From contig NZ_LVVY01000065.1 in NCBI RefSeq assembly GCF_001650025.1, positions 82,169 through 146,168 of the forward strand: a stretch of DNA of 64,000 bases, given 5' to 3'. Position 1 is the stretch's first letter. Each line of letters starts with the position of its first letter. Position numbers and translations under genes: made by a program. The stretch is from Devosia elaeis (GTDB lineage Bacteria > Pseudomonadota > Alphaproteobacteria > Rhizobiales > Devosiaceae). The notes below the pieces were generated by a model that saw only the letters and a program-made list of their open reading frames with translations, had not been told where the DNA came from and did no database searches. Of this stretch, positions 49,690 to 59,335 are shown one piece after another.

Positions 49690-51866
49690 GCCTCCACATT
49701 CTGGTTGCGCGCCTTGGCCTCGCGGCGGCGGCGGTGCAATACAGGCTCGGTATAGCCATTGGGCTGACTCGCGCCCTTGAGCACCAGTTCAAGCGCGGTC
49801 TGGAACGCGACACTCTCGCTGGGCGCGACGGCCATAGAGCGATATGCGGGGTCATGGGCGTTCTGCTCGTCGACCACGGCCGCCATGCGCGTCATCGTTT
49901 CGATGACCTGCTCTTCATTCACCAGGCCATGTTGCAGCCAGTTGGCAATATGCTGGGCGGAAATGCGCAGCGTCGCACGATCTTCCATCAGGCCGACGCC
50001 ATTGATATCCGGCACTTTCGAGCAACCGATTCCCTGGTCGATCCAGCGCACCACATAGCCCAGGATGCCCTGCGCATTGTTGTCCAATTCACGCTGGACC
50101 TCGTCGGCGGAAAGGTTGCGCTTCCCGAGCAGAGGCAGGGTGAGTATGGCGTCCTGCGATGCCGGCGCCCTGCCCCGCAATTGATCCTGAACCGCAGTGA
50201 CGTCGACCTCATGATAATGCAGGGCATGCAGGACGGCGGCGGTCGGTGACGGCACCCAGGCGGTGCTGGCACCGGCCTTCGGATGCCCGGCCTTGGTCGC
50301 CAGCATTTCGGCCATGGCGTCGGGTTTCGCCCACATACCCTTGCCGATCTGGCCGTGGCCGGGCAAACCGGCGGCCAGGCCGATATCGACATTGTTGTCT
50401 TCATAGGCCTGAAGCCAGGTAGCGCTGCGCATGTCACCCTTGGGCACGACGAGCCCGGCCTGCATGGAAGTGTGGATTTCATCTCCGGTCCGGTCCAGGA
50501 AACCGGTATTGATGAAAGCCAGCCGATCCTTGACCGCCCGCATCGCCGCACGCAGGTTGAGCGTCGTCCGGCGTTCTTCGTCCATCACGCCGATCTTGAC
50601 GCTATTGGCGACAAGACCCAGGGCATTTTCGACCGCCTGGAACAGCCGATCGGCAAAGGCGACCTCTTCAGGGCCGTGCATCTTGGGTTTCACCACATAG
50701 ACGCTGCCAGACCGGGAATTGCGCAGCCCCGTGGATTTACGGAGATCGTGCATGGCGCAAAGAACCGTCACCATGGCATCGAGAAAGCCTTCGGGGATCT
50801 CTTGGCCCTCGGCATCCAGCACCGCATCGGTTGTCATCAGGTGTCCGACATTGCGCACCAGCATGAGGCTGCGTCCCGGCAGCATGAGCTGCTGGCCGTC
50901 GGGCCCGCGATAATGGCGGTCGGCCGCCAGCCTGCGCTCGACGACACGGCCGCCCTTTTCAAATGTTTCGACGAGATCACCTCGCATCAGGCCCAGCCAA
51001 TTGCGATAGACGACCACCTTGTCTTCCGCGTCCACGGCGGCCACGGAATCTTCGCAATCCTGAATGGTGGTCAGTGCCGCCTCGAGCACGATATCGGAGA
51101 CGCCGGCCCGGCTTTGTGCACCGGCAGCCGTGCGGCGATCGATAACCAGCTCCACATGGATGCCGTTATGGGCGAACAGCAGCACGAGCGCATCGCCGCG
51201 TTGCGCATGCCCCTTGAAGGCGGCTTCATCGGCCAGGCTGAGCGCCCTGTCATTGTCACGGATAACCAGGCGGTTACCGGAAACGCCGTATTCGGTGACC
51301 GAGGCATGGGAGGTCCCTTGTAGCGGCAGGGCCATATCGAGGAACTCGACACCGCGACGAATGACTTCCGCGCCGCGCTCGGGATTGTAAGCCTTGCCGG
51401 CCCCGAGATTGCCGTCCGGCGGAATCGCATCGGTGCCGTAGAGCGCGTCGTAAAGACTGCCCCAGCGCGCGTTTGCGGCATTGAGCGCGAAGCGCGCATT
51501 CATCACCGGAACGACCAGTTGCGGCCCGGCGAGATTGGCGATCTCCGGATCGACATTGGCCGTGCCGATGGTCAGCGGCGCGTCGTCCGTGATCAGGTAA
51601 CCGATCTCTTCCAGGAAGGCTCTATAGGCCTCTGCATCATGTGGCCTACCACGACGGGCTTGATGCCAATCGTCGATCTGCGCCTGCAGCCTGTCGCGCT
51701 TTTCCAGCAATTGCCGGTTTATCGGCCTGAGGACCTCGACGATCTCCTGAAGTCCAGTCCAGAACTGCTCCGGTGCTACATCCGTACCGGGCAGAGCTTC
51801 GGTTTCGATGAACCGGCTGAGTTCTTCGGCCACTTGCAGTCGGCCGCGCGTCGCATATGCAGTCAT
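49686..51866 (-). CDS. glcB: Malate synthase G
   Basis: A 726-residue malate synthase G, condensing glyoxylate with acetyl-CoA to malate; the length matches the 720-residue G form rather than the shorter A form. Recognisable regions are [35 protein letters not shown] wording ([12 protein letters not shown]), [18 protein letters not shown] and [24 protein letters not shown] stands before the chosen ATG; a longer frame upstream is arginine-rich and discarded. With glcG it gives an outlet for glyoxylate or glycolate made in nearby catabolic routes. Confidence 0.96.
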   Translation of the reverse strand: MTAYATRGRLQVAEELSRFIETEALPGTDVAPEQFWTGLQEIVEVLRPINRQLLEKRDRLQAQIDDWHQARRGRPHDAEAYRAFLEEIGYLITDDAPLTIGTANVDPEIANLAGPQLVVPVMNARFALNAANARWGSLYDALYGTDAIPPDGNLGAGKAYNPERGAEVIRRGVEFLDMALPLQGTSHASVTEYGVSGNRLVIRDNDRALSLADEAAFKGHAQRGDALVLLFAHNGIHVELVIDRRTAAGAQSRAGVSDIVLEAALTTIQDCEDSVAAVDAEDKVVVYRNWLGLMRGDLVETFEKGGRVVERRLAADRHYRGPDGQQLMLPGRSLMLVRNVGHLMTTDAVLDAEGQEIPEGFLDAMVTVLCAMHDLRKSTGLRNSRSGSVYVVKPKMHGPEEVAFADRLFQAVENALGLVANSVKIGVMDEERRTTLNLRAAMRAVKDRLAFINTGFLDRTGDEIHTSMQAGLVVPKGDMRSATWLQAYEDNNVDIGLAAGLPGHGQIGKGMWAKPDAMAEMLATKAGHPKAGASTAWVPSPTAAVLHALHYHEVDVTAVQDQLRGRAPASQDAILTLPLLGKRNLSADEVQRELDNNAQGILGYVVRWIDQGIGCSKVPDINGVGLMEDRATLRISAQHIANWLQHGLVNEEQVIETMTRMAAVVDEQNAHDPAYRSMAVAPSESVAFQTALELVLKGASQPNGYTEPVLHRRRREAKARNQNVEA

Positions 51867-51940
51867 GATGCACCTCCGTTGCTCCGTCATAGGGACACGG
51901 AGATGCCTTCGAAACGATGGCCCCCGAGTTTTCCGCATCG

Positions 51941-51981
51941 TGAAAAACGATCGTGCCGGGACGCCCTGCGACGGCCCGGCA
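51941..51981 (-). terminator. Rho-independent terminator of maeB
   Basis: On the minus strand, TGCCGGG and CCCGGCA form a 7-bp stem with a 14-base loop, followed shortly by CGATCGTTTTTC. It begins nine bases after the maeB stop and stands before glcB, separating the two genes. Confidence 0.65.
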
Positions 51982-51989
51982 TCCTGGCG

Positions 51990-54254
51990 TCAGCCGGCCG
52001 CTTCGGTGGCCGCAATAGCTGCCATGTTGACGATGCCGCGGCTGGTCACCGTCGGCGCCAGAATATGCGCCGGCTGATTGGTGCCCATCAGGATCGGCCC
52101 GATATGCAGGCCGTTATTGAGCTCCTTGAGCAGGGTCATCGACAGGTTTGCAGCTTCCAGATTGGGGAAGATCAGCAGGTTTGCCTCGCCGCGCAGCACC
52201 GAGTCCGGGACATAGCGGTCACGCAACTCGCTATTGACCGCCAGGTCGCCCTGCATTTCGCCCTCGACCACGAGATCGGGCGCCGCTGCCCGCAATTTGT
52301 CGAACACCTCCCGCATCTTGAGCGCGGTGTCGCCATCGCGGGATCCGAAATTGGAATAGCTCAGCAGCGCGGCGCGCGCTTCGATATTGAACCGCTTGAG
52401 ATGGTCGCGGGCCTGTAGGGCAATGGCCACCAGTTCGTCTGCGCTCGGATCGATATTCACATAGGTGTCGGCGAGGAAGAACACGCCGCGGTTGAGGATG
52501 AGCATGGACAGCGCCGAAAGCTGGCTGGCCCCTGAATTCAATCCGATGATCGAGTGGATGTCGCGCGCATGTTTGATGAACCGGCCCTGCAAACCGCAGA
52601 TCAGGGCGTCGGCCTCGCCGCGCCGCACGGCCAGGGCGCCAATCACGGTGGTGTTGGTGCGCACGATCGTTCGAGCGGTGTCCGGCGTAACGCCCTTGCG
52701 GCCCACCAGGGCGTGAAAATCGCCGACATAATCGCGATAGCGCGGATCGTCCTCGGGATTGATGATCTCGAAATCGGTGCCCGGACGAATGGTCAGCCCG
52801 AAGCGCTCCAGCCGGTTCTCGATCACCGAGGGGCGGCCGATCAGGATCGGCTTGCCGATGCCGTCCTCCAGGATGACTTGCGCCGCGCGCAACACCCGTT
52901 CGTCCTCGCCATCCGCAAAGGCGATGCGCTTACCGGCGCCCTGCGCCCGTTCGATCATCGGCTTCATGACCATGCCGGAGCGGAACACGAAACGCCGCAA
53001 CTGGTCGCGATAAGCGTTGAAATCGGCGATGGGCCGCCTGGCCACGCCGCTATCCATGGCCGCCTTGGCGACAGCCGGCGCGATCCGCAGGATCAGCCGC
53101 TGATCAAATGGATTGGGGATCAGATAATCGGGCCCGAAGATGGCGGGTACGCCATGCGCCGTTGCCTCGAGGCCGGGCTCATGGGCCAGGCGCGCAATGG
53201 CATGCGCGGCGGCGGCCTTCATTTCCTCGTTGATGATGGTCGCGCCGCAATCGAGCGCGCCACGGAACAGAAACGGAAAACAAAGAACGTTGTTGACCTG
53301 GTTGGGATAGTCCGATCGACCGGTGCAGACCAGAGCGTCGGGCCTCGTTTCCCTGGCCAGTTCCGGCATGATTTCCGGGATCGGATTGGACAGCGCAAGG
53401 ATCAGCGGGTTGGGCGCCATATCCTTCATCATTTCCGGCTTCAGGGCTCCGGCCTTGGACAGGCCCACATAGATATCGGCGCCGGCCATCACCTCGCTGA
53501 GCTCGGTCTTGTCCGTGTCCTGGGCGAAGGCGCCGCGCCAGCGATCGACCGAATTGTCGCGCTTCCTGGTCACCAGGCCTTTGCTGTCGGCAATCCAGAT
53601 ATTTTCGCGTTTCGCCCCTATGGCAATCAGCATGTTCATGCAGGCGATGGCCGCAGCGCCAGCGCCCGAGGTAACGATCCTGACCTGCGCGATATCCTTG
53701 CCCACCAGCTTCATGGCGTTGATTACGGCCGCCGCGACGATGATCGCGGTGCCATGCTGGTCATCGTGAAAGACCGGGATGTTCATGCGCTCGCGCAACG
53801 ATTCTTCGATCTCGAAACATTCCGGCGCCTTGATGTCCTCGAGATTGATGCCGCCGAATGTCGGCTCCAGCGGCGCGACGATCTCGATGAAGCGCTTGGG
53901 ATCCTGCTCGTTGACTTCGATGTCGATGCTGTCGATGCCGGCGAATTTCTTGAACAGGACCGCCTTGCCCTCCATGACCGGCTTGGAGGCCAGGGCGCCG
54001 ATATTGCCCAGTCCCAGCACGGCGGTGCCATTGGAGATGACCGCTACGAGGTTCCCTTTGGAAGTGTACTTATAGGCAGCCTGGTCATCGGCGGCGATTT
54101 CCTCGCAGGGAATGGCGACGCCGGGCGAGTAGGCCAGCGACAGGTCGCGGGTATTCGCCAATGGCTTGGTGGCGACGATTTCCAGTTTTCCCGGCTTGGG
54201 AAATTCGTGGAAGTGCAAGGCGGCGTCGCGCAGGCTGGTGGTATTGGTGCTCAT
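51990..54254 (-). CDS. maeB: NADP-dependent malic enzyme with phosphotransacetylase-like domain
   Basis: A 754-residue MaeB-type malic enzyme, oxidatively decarboxylating malate to pyruvate and providing NADPH. The catalytic half (about 1-430) has [24 protein letters not shown] wording, the nucleotide motif [20 protein letters not shown] and [19 protein letters not shown]. The C-terminal half (about 430-754) is phosphotransacetylase-like ([36 protein letters not shown]), usually regulatory and binding acetyl-CoA or acetyl phosphate. GAGGAG precedes the ATG. Paired with malate synthase it could convert glyoxylate plus acetyl-CoA to pyruvate. Confidence 0.96.
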   Translation of the reverse strand: MSTNTTSLRDAALHFHEFPKPGKLEIVATKPLANTRDLSLAYSPGVAIPCEEIAADDQAAYKYTSKGNLVAVISNGTAVLGLGNIGALASKPVMEGKAVLFKKFAGIDSIDIEVNEQDPKRFIEIVAPLEPTFGGINLEDIKAPECFEIEESLRERMNIPVFHDDQHGTAIIVAAAVINAMKLVGKDIAQVRIVTSGAGAAAIACMNMLIAIGAKRENIWIADSKGLVTRKRDNSVDRWRGAFAQDTDKTELSEVMAGADIYVGLSKAGALKPEMMKDMAPNPLILALSNPIPEIMPELARETRPDALVCTGRSDYPNQVNNVLCFPFLFRGALDCGATIINEEMKAAAAHAIARLAHEPGLEATAHGVPAIFGPDYLIPNPFDQRLILRIAPAVAKAAMDSGVARRPIADFNAYRDQLRRFVFRSGMVMKPMIERAQGAGKRIAFADGEDERVLRAAQVILEDGIGKPILIGRPSVIENRLERFGLTIRPGTDFEIINPEDDPRYRDYVGDFHALVGRKGVTPDTARTIVRTNTTVIGALAVRRGEADALICGLQGRFIKHARDIHSIIGLNSGASQLSALSMLILNRGVFFLADTYVNIDPSADELVAIALQARDHLKRFNIEARAALLSYSNFGSRDGDTALKMREVFDKLRAAAPDLVVEGEMQGDLAVNSELRDRYVPDSVLRGEANLLIFPNLEAANLSMTLLKELNNGLHIGPILMGTNQPAHILAPTVTSRGIVNMAAIAATEAAG

Positions 54255-54541
54255 GTCTTTCTCCTCAGGCCCAGCCAAGCCGACCTCCGAGCGCCCGCCT
54301 GATGCGGCCGCGCCCGGCTATCGCCGTTTTGGCACTGTCATTCCTCACAGACCAAAGCACCGGCTCGCTGAAAAGCTATGCTTTTGTCGAAGTCCCGCCC
54401 ATCCTAGAAGGCCGCTCCACGCCCCGCCGCCGTGCGATGCCGGTTTTCCGCGATGTGGAAAGCCGATGCGTCATCATCGCTGGCGCAAGTGGGGACGGCC
54501 TCGTACCCTATCCGTCCAGCATTCGCGCCAGGACAGAATTC

Positions 54542-55228
54542 ATGCATCCCTTCACCCAAGCGCTCCTCGAAGCTCATCGCCAGGCGACGCCGCTTACGGA
54601 CAGCGAGCATGTTCCACAGACGATCGGGGAGGCGGATGCGATCCAGTTCGAGTTCAGCGACGCCCTGGGCGGACATGGCGGATGGAAAATGACGCCATGG
54701 TCCTCTGCCGAGGCGATGCTCGCCGCCCCAATCCCACAGGCCTGGATGGGCCAATCCGGCGCTGTCATCAGGCCGGAGCCAGGCTCTCGCCTGGAGGTTG
54801 AGTTCGCGTTGTTGCGCGGCGAGGGCGATTGGCAGGTTTGCCTTGCCTTCGAATTCCTGCAGTCCCGTCTTGCTGGGCAGGATTGGTCTTCGTCGGCCCG
54901 TCGCGCCGACCTGCTTTCGGCGGGCGGTGTGGTGCAGGGCGCAGCACATCCGATCGGGGCGTTGGCCGCCGGCGACGGACAATTGCGTCTGATCCATGCC
55001 GACAATCCGGCGGAGAGTGTGACGACTACATTCGATCCGACTTCATTGCTGGCGGCCGCGAACTGGCTCGAAAGTCATGCAGCCGAGCTCGTACGGCCCC
55101 TGCTGCCGGGCATGGTGGTGATCACCGGCGCGCGGATCGGTCCTTTACCGCTCGCGGACGGCACCTATAGCGCGTCCTGGCAGGGGCTCGATGACGTGAC
55201 GATGACAATTTCCGGATACAGCGGCTGA
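54542..55228 (+). CDS. 2-keto-4-pentenoate hydratase-like (MhpD/FAH fold) protein
   Basis: A 228-residue protein of the MhpD hydratase/decarboxylase group. It has the GGHGGWKMTPWS segment at the usual place, the ExE metal-binding pair in RLEVEFALLRG and a third glutamate in AFEFLQSRL, and ends with an FAH-like VVITGARIGPLPLADGTY. Such enzymes hydrate 2-hydroxypenta-dienoate-type acids in meta-cleavage pathways. At 228 residues it is a little shorter than typical. The preceding 287 bases, back to maeB, are open in frame but show no family-like sequence; AGGAC precedes the chosen ATG. Confidence 0.75.
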   Translation: MHPFTQALLEAHRQATPLTDSEHVPQTIGEADAIQFEFSDALGGHGGWKMTPWSSAEAMLAAPIPQAWMGQSGAVIRPEPGSRLEVEFALLRGEGDWQVCLAFEFLQSRLAGQDWSSSARRADLLSAGGVVQGAAHPIGALAAGDGQLRLIHADNPAESVTTTFDPTSLLAAANWLESHAAELVRPLLPGMVVITGARIGPLPLADGTYSASWQGLDDVTMTISGYSG

Positions 55229-55259
55229 GTAACCCACCTGCGAACGGAAATTCCGGCCT

Positions 55260-55293
55260 TGAGGCCAAATGCCCCCTGCCCGAAGTGGCCTCA
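55260..55293 (+). terminator. Possible terminator after the hydratase-like gene
   Basis: TGAGGCCA and TGGCCTCA form a perfect 8-bp stem with an 18-base loop, 31 bases after the hydratase stop and 42 bases before mazG. There is no T-run. It may be a terminator or a feature of the mazG leader. Confidence 0.35.
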
Positions 55294-55335
55294 GGCGCTA
55301 AGGTAGGCTCAGCGATTCAATGCCATGAGTTTCCT

Positions 55336-56148
55336 ATGCAGCCCTCCCGCGACATTTCCCGTCTCATCGAAATCATGGCGGCGCTCCGCAACCCCGATGG
55401 CGGTTGCCCCTGGGATCTGGAGCAGGATTTCCGGTCCATTCGCCATTACACGATCGAGGAGGCCTATGAGGTGGCCGATGCGATCGAGCGGGAAGATTTT
55501 GCCGATCTGCGGGAGGAATTGGGTGATCTGCTCCTGCAGCCGATCTATCACGCCCAGATGGCCAAGGAAGGAGGCCATTTCGACATTGGCGACGTGGTCT
55601 ATGCGGTCACCGAGAAACTGATCCGCCGGCACCCCCATGTCTTCGGCGATGTGACTGCCGACGGCGCCGGAGATGCTCAGGAGCGCTGGGAGGCGATAAA
55701 GGCGAAGGAACGCGCCGCCAAGGCCGAGCGCAAAGGCGATTCCGAGCCATCCCTGCTGGATGATGTTCCGCAGGTTTTGCCCGCCTTGGCGCGCGCCGAG
55801 AAGCTGACCAGGCGCGCCGCCAAAGTCGGTTTCGACTGGCCGGACCTGCCGGCCGTTCGCGCCAAGGTCGAGGAAGAGCTGGCCGAGGTCGCCGAGGTTG
55901 AAGCCAGCGGCGATGAGGGCGCGCTGCGCGAAGAGATTGGCGACCTGCTTTTCGCGGTCGCCAATCTGGCGCGCAAGGCCGGTGTTGATCCGGAAGCCGC
56001 CCTGCGCGACGCCAACAGCAAGTTTACCCGGCGGTTCCACCATGTCGAGGCGCGCTGCCGCGAAGAAGGTATCGAGCCCACCTCGGCCGGACTGGAGCGC
56101 CTGGACCGCTATTGGAACGAGATTCGCGCCCGCGACCGCCGCGCCTAG
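55336..56148 (+). CDS. mazG: Nucleoside triphosphate pyrophosphohydrolase MazG
   Basis: A 270-residue MazG protein, hydrolysing NTPs and dNTPs to monophosphate and pyrophosphate. Both MazG repeats are present: the first with CPWDLEQDFRSIRHYTIEEAY and LREELGDLLLQ (about residues 25-90), the second with VEEELAEVAEVEASGDEGAL and LREEIGDLLFAVANLA (about 180-230). The acidic EExxE and ExxD groups bind magnesium. MQPSRDISRLIEIM is the standard start; upstream in-frame ATGs are not family-like. Its stop shares the sequence CTAG with the stop of convergent hflX. Confidence 0.95.
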   Translation: MQPSRDISRLIEIMAALRNPDGGCPWDLEQDFRSIRHYTIEEAYEVADAIEREDFADLREELGDLLLQPIYHAQMAKEGGHFDIGDVVYAVTEKLIRRHPHVFGDVTADGAGDAQERWEAIKAKERAAKAERKGDSEPSLLDDVPQVLPALARAEKLTRRAAKVGFDWPDLPAVRAKVEEELAEVAEVEASGDEGALREEIGDLLFAVANLARKAGVDPEAALRDANSKFTRRFHHVEARCREEGIEPTSAGLERLDRYWNEIRARDRRA

Positions 56149-57506
56149 AGATCGGCCGCCGAAATCCTGCCGTTGAAGCGTTCGAGGAATTCCGTGCGAT
56201 GGCGGGGATCGATCCGAACGACGAAGTCCGAACCCTGCTCGGTCGGTTCTTCCCGGGCGATCACCTCGGCATGGCTATGCAGCCAGCCGATATCGCTGCC
56301 GGCAGCGTGCGGTACATGCACATTATACGTGCGGCTCTGCTCGCCGAGCGCTTTCTCGATTTCCAGCAGCAGGGCATCCAGCCCCTGCCGCGTATGCGCT
56401 GAAACCGGCACACTGGCGATGACCTTGCCCGCCGGCACCGCGGCAAGAGCCAGGTCCGTTTCGTCCAGCAGGTCGATCTTGTTCCAGACCTCGATGATCG
56501 AGGTCGTCTCGGCCGACACGCCCAATTCATCCAGCACGTTCAATACGTCCTGAGCCTGTGCGGCGTGATCGGGGTTGGCGATGTCGCGCACATGCAGAAT
56601 AATATCGGCGTCGATGACTTCCTCGAGAGTGGCGCGGAATGCGGCGACCAGGTCATGCGGCAAATCGGCGACGAAACCCACCGTGTCGCTCAGCATCACC
56701 TCGCGGCCATGAGGCAATTCGATCTTGCGAACCGTGGTGTCCAGGGTCGCGAACAGCAGGTTTTCGGCGAACACGCCGGCCCCGGTCAGCCGATTGAACA
56801 GGCTGGACTTTCCAGCATTGGTATAGCCGACCAGTGCGACCACCGGGATCTGGGCGCGGGTGCGCCGCCGGCGCTGCTGCGCGCGGGTCTTCTTCACCTT
56901 TTCCAGCCGATCTTCCAGCAAGGCGATACGGTCGCCGATCTGGCGACGGTCGCTTTCGATCTGGGTTTCGCCGGGACCACCCATAAATCCCATGCCGCCG
57001 CTGCCGCGCTGGCGTTCCAAGTGGGTCCAGGAGCGCACCAGACGCCCCTTCTGATAATTCAGATGGGCCAGCTCGACCTGCAACACGCCCTCGCGTGTCG
57101 CGGCGCGCTCGCCGAAGATTTCGAGGATCAACGCCGTACGGTCCAGCACCTTGGTGCCGGTTTCGCGCTCCAGGTTGCGTTGCTGGATGGGAGACAGCGC
57201 CGCATCGATGAGTAGCAGGTCGATCTCATCGGCCTTGACGCGGGCAGCCAGGGTTTCCACGTGCCCCGCCCCAAGATAGGTGGCGGGCCGGATTTCCCTG
57301 ACCTTGACGATTTCGGAGAAGATGACGTCCAGGCGAATGGCGCCGGCCAGCCCTTCGAACTCGGCCAGCCGTGCATCTATGTCATGATGGGTGGATTTTC
57401 CCCGTATATCGGGGCAGACGAGCCCAACGCGCGTCGGCACTTCTTGCCGATCGATATAGGGCTTGGGGCCGCCGGGGGCGTCTCCATCCTCGTAAAATTC
57501 ACCCAT
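56145..57506 (-). CDS. hflX: GTPase HflX
   Basis: A 453-residue HflX GTPase, a ribosome-binding, stress-related GTPase of the translation factor class. The N-terminal glycine-rich domain and RGSGGMGFMGGPGETQIESD linker are followed by the G domain: G1 GYTNAGKSSLF, G3 DTVGFV and G4 NKID. It lies 9 bases downstream of hfq, the usual alphaproteobacterial hfq-hflX arrangement. The end is convergent with mazG, sharing four bases. Confidence 0.96.
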   Translation of the reverse strand: MGEFYEDGDAPGGPKPYIDRQEVPTRVGLVCPDIRGKSTHHDIDARLAEFEGLAGAIRLDVIFSEIVKVREIRPATYLGAGHVETLAARVKADEIDLLLIDAALSPIQQRNLERETGTKVLDRTALILEIFGERAATREGVLQVELAHLNYQKGRLVRSWTHLERQRGSGGMGFMGGPGETQIESDRRQIGDRIALLEDRLEKVKKTRAQQRRRRTRAQIPVVALVGYTNAGKSSLFNRLTGAGVFAENLLFATLDTTVRKIELPHGREVMLSDTVGFVADLPHDLVAAFRATLEEVIDADIILHVRDIANPDHAAQAQDVLNVLDELGVSAETTSIIEVWNKIDLLDETDLALAAVPAGKVIASVPVSAHTRQGLDALLLEIEKALGEQSRTYNVHVPHAAGSDIGWLHSHAEVIAREEPTEQGSDFVVRIDPRHRTEFLERFNGRISAADL

Positions 57507-57515
57507 GTAAATCCG

Positions 57516-57767
57516 TCAGTCGTGGTCGTTGCTTTGCTCGGGGTCAAACAGCTGGATCGGTGCGCCCGGCATGATCGTCGAGATCGCGTGCTTATAGACC
57601 AATTGCGACTGCGCGTCACGACGCAGCAGCAGGCAGAAATTGTCGAACCAGGTGATGACGCCCTGAAGCTTGACGCCGTTCACCAGGAAAATGGTGACCG
57701 GGACCTTCTGCTTTCTGACGTGATTGAGAAAGGAATCCTGCAGGTTTTGCTGCTTTTCGCTAGCCAT
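57516..57767 (-). CDS. hfq: RNA chaperone Hfq
   Basis: An 83-residue Hfq, the hexameric RNA chaperone pairing small RNAs with mRNAs. The Sm1 segment ([40 protein letters not shown]) and the Sm2 motif YKHAISTI are intact, and the C-terminal tail is short as in other alphaproteobacteria. GAGG precedes the ATG; an in-frame extension of 16 codons upstream is discarded. The 185-base gap to ntrX probably holds its promoter, but I could not identify a convincing one. Confidence 0.98.
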   Translation of the reverse strand: MASEKQQNLQDSFLNHVRKQKVPVTIFLVNGVKLQGVITWFDNFCLLLRRDAQSQLVYKHAISTIMPGAPIQLFDPEQSNDHD

Positions 57768-57952
57768 TTGTGGCCTCTTTTGCCGCGGCATTGATTGTCG
57801 CTGTTGTTGTCGCAATCGCTTGCGCCCCGGACACGAGGGACTGCCGCCCAGTCCTTAACGTCCGGATTTATCATGCTTAAGCACTATGGCACAGATGCAC
57901 TGACCTGCCTACCCGCTGCAAGCGCATGACGCCCCGCTATCTCGCCAGGCCT

Positions 57953-59335
57953 TCATAGGCCCAGCGACTTGATCTTGCGATGCAGGGCACTGCGTTCCAT
58001 GCCGACGAATTCCGCCGTCTTGGAAATATTGCCGCCGAACCGCTCGATCTGCGCCAGCAGATATTGCCGCTCAAACACTTCTCGCGCCTCCCGCAGCGGC
58101 AGGCTCATCAGATGCGCGGAGGCATCTGTGTCGCCTACGGTGGGCAGCACCTCGCCGATATCGGAAGGCAGCATGGTGGCGGTGATCACGCCGTCCTCGG
58201 GCTGCTGATCTTTCATCAGGATGAGCAGGCGCTCGATGGAATTGCGCAATTGCCGCGCATTTCCCGGCCATTCCTGTGCCTGGAGCACGGCCATGGCATC
58301 CGAACCGATGGTGAGCCGCTGCAGGTTGTGCATGCGGCAGACCTGGTCGATGAAGACCTGGACCAGTGGCGGCACGTCCTCGCGGCGATCACGCAACGGC
58401 GTCAGGGGTAGCGGCACGATCGACAGACGATGGAAAAGATCAGACCTGAACTCGCCGGCCTCGATCTGGGCGGCGACATTCTGCGAGCTTGAGGAAATGA
58501 TGCGCACGTCGATTGGCACCGCCTGCGAGCCGCCGACGCGGTTGAAACGGTTTTCCACCAGCGTCCGGAGAAGCGTGGTCTGCACCTGCTGTGGGAGCGT
58601 GGTCACTTCGGACAGGTAGAGCGTGCCGCCATGCGCGCGCTCGAGTGCGCCGACCTCCACTTTCAGCAGACCGTTCTTCTCGCGCGCTTCACGGCCGAAC
58701 AGCACGACGGGCACCTCGTCCGGCGCGTAGAGGGAGGCGTTGATTTCCACAAAGGGCGCGTTGGTGCGCGGACTGCGCTGATGAATCAGGCGCGCGACCA
58801 GCCCTTTGCCCGCTCCGGAGGGACCCGAAACGAAGATGCGCGAATTGGTGGGCGCGGATTTCTCGATGATGGCCTTCACCTGCTGAAGGGCCGGCGAGGT
58901 TCCCACCATGTCGGCGCTCTTGCTCGCCGAGCGTTCCTTGAGCTCCGCCACCTCGCTGCGCAGCCGCGTGGCCTCCATGGCCCGCTGGGTGATGTGCAGC
59001 AGCCGGTCGATCTTGAAGGGCTTCTCGATATAATCATAGGCGCCGCGGCGGATCGCGGAGACGGCGGTTTCGACATTGCCGTGCCCCGAGATCATGACCA
59101 CGGGCATGTCGGGGTGCTGGCTCTGGAACACGTCCAGCAATTGTAGCCCGTCCAGGCGGGAGCCCTGCATCCAGATGTCGAGAAAGACCAGGCTTGGACG
59201 GCGGCGTGCAATCTCATTGAGCCCGCTATCGGCATCGTGTGCCTGCCGGGTCTCAAAACCTTCGTCCTCGAGGATGCCCGCGATCAGGTCGCGGATGTCG
59301 TCCTCGTCGTCAATAATCAGAATATCCAAAGCCAT
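57953..59335 (-). CDS. ntrX: Response regulator NtrX
   Basis: A 460-residue NtrC-family response regulator, partner of NtrY in nitrogen and redox control. The receiver domain has the phosphorylation Asp in LVFLDIWMQG; the AAA+ domain has Walker A GPSGAGKGLVAR and the arginine finger region RSDLFHRLSIVPL; the Fis-type helix-turn-helix (NISKTAEFVGMERSALHRKI) ends the protein. GAFTGA, the sigma-54 contact loop, is absent, as in other alphaproteobacterial NtrX proteins. Unusually, Walker B reads GGTLYLSEV, with Ser for the magnesium-binding Asp. ATG abuts the ntrY stop. Confidence 0.96.
   Translation of the reverse strand: MALDILIIDDEDDIRDLIAGILEDEGFETRQAHDADSGLNEIARRRPSLVFLDIWMQGSRLDGLQLLDVFQSQHPDMPVVMISGHGNVETAVSAIRRGAYDYIEKPFKIDRLLHITQRAMEATRLRSEVAELKERSASKSADMVGTSPALQQVKAIIEKSAPTNSRIFVSGPSGAGKGLVARLIHQRSPRTNAPFVEINASLYAPDEVPVVLFGREAREKNGLLKVEVGALERAHGGTLYLSEVTTLPQQVQTTLLRTLVENRFNRVGGSQAVPIDVRIISSSSQNVAAQIEAGEFRSDLFHRLSIVPLPLTPLRDRREDVPPLVQVFIDQVCRMHNLQRLTIGSDAMAVLQAQEWPGNARQLRNSIERLLILMKDQQPEDGVITATMLPSDIGEVLPTVGDTDASAHLMSLPLREAREVFERQYLLAQIERFGGNISKTAEFVGMERSALHRKIKSLGL

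Noticed and set aside
54255..54541. N-terminal extension of the hydratase-like gene through the maeB promoter gap
   Set aside because: The frame is open, but the translation is Arg/Pro-rich and unlike the family, and the family N terminus fits the ATG at 54542.
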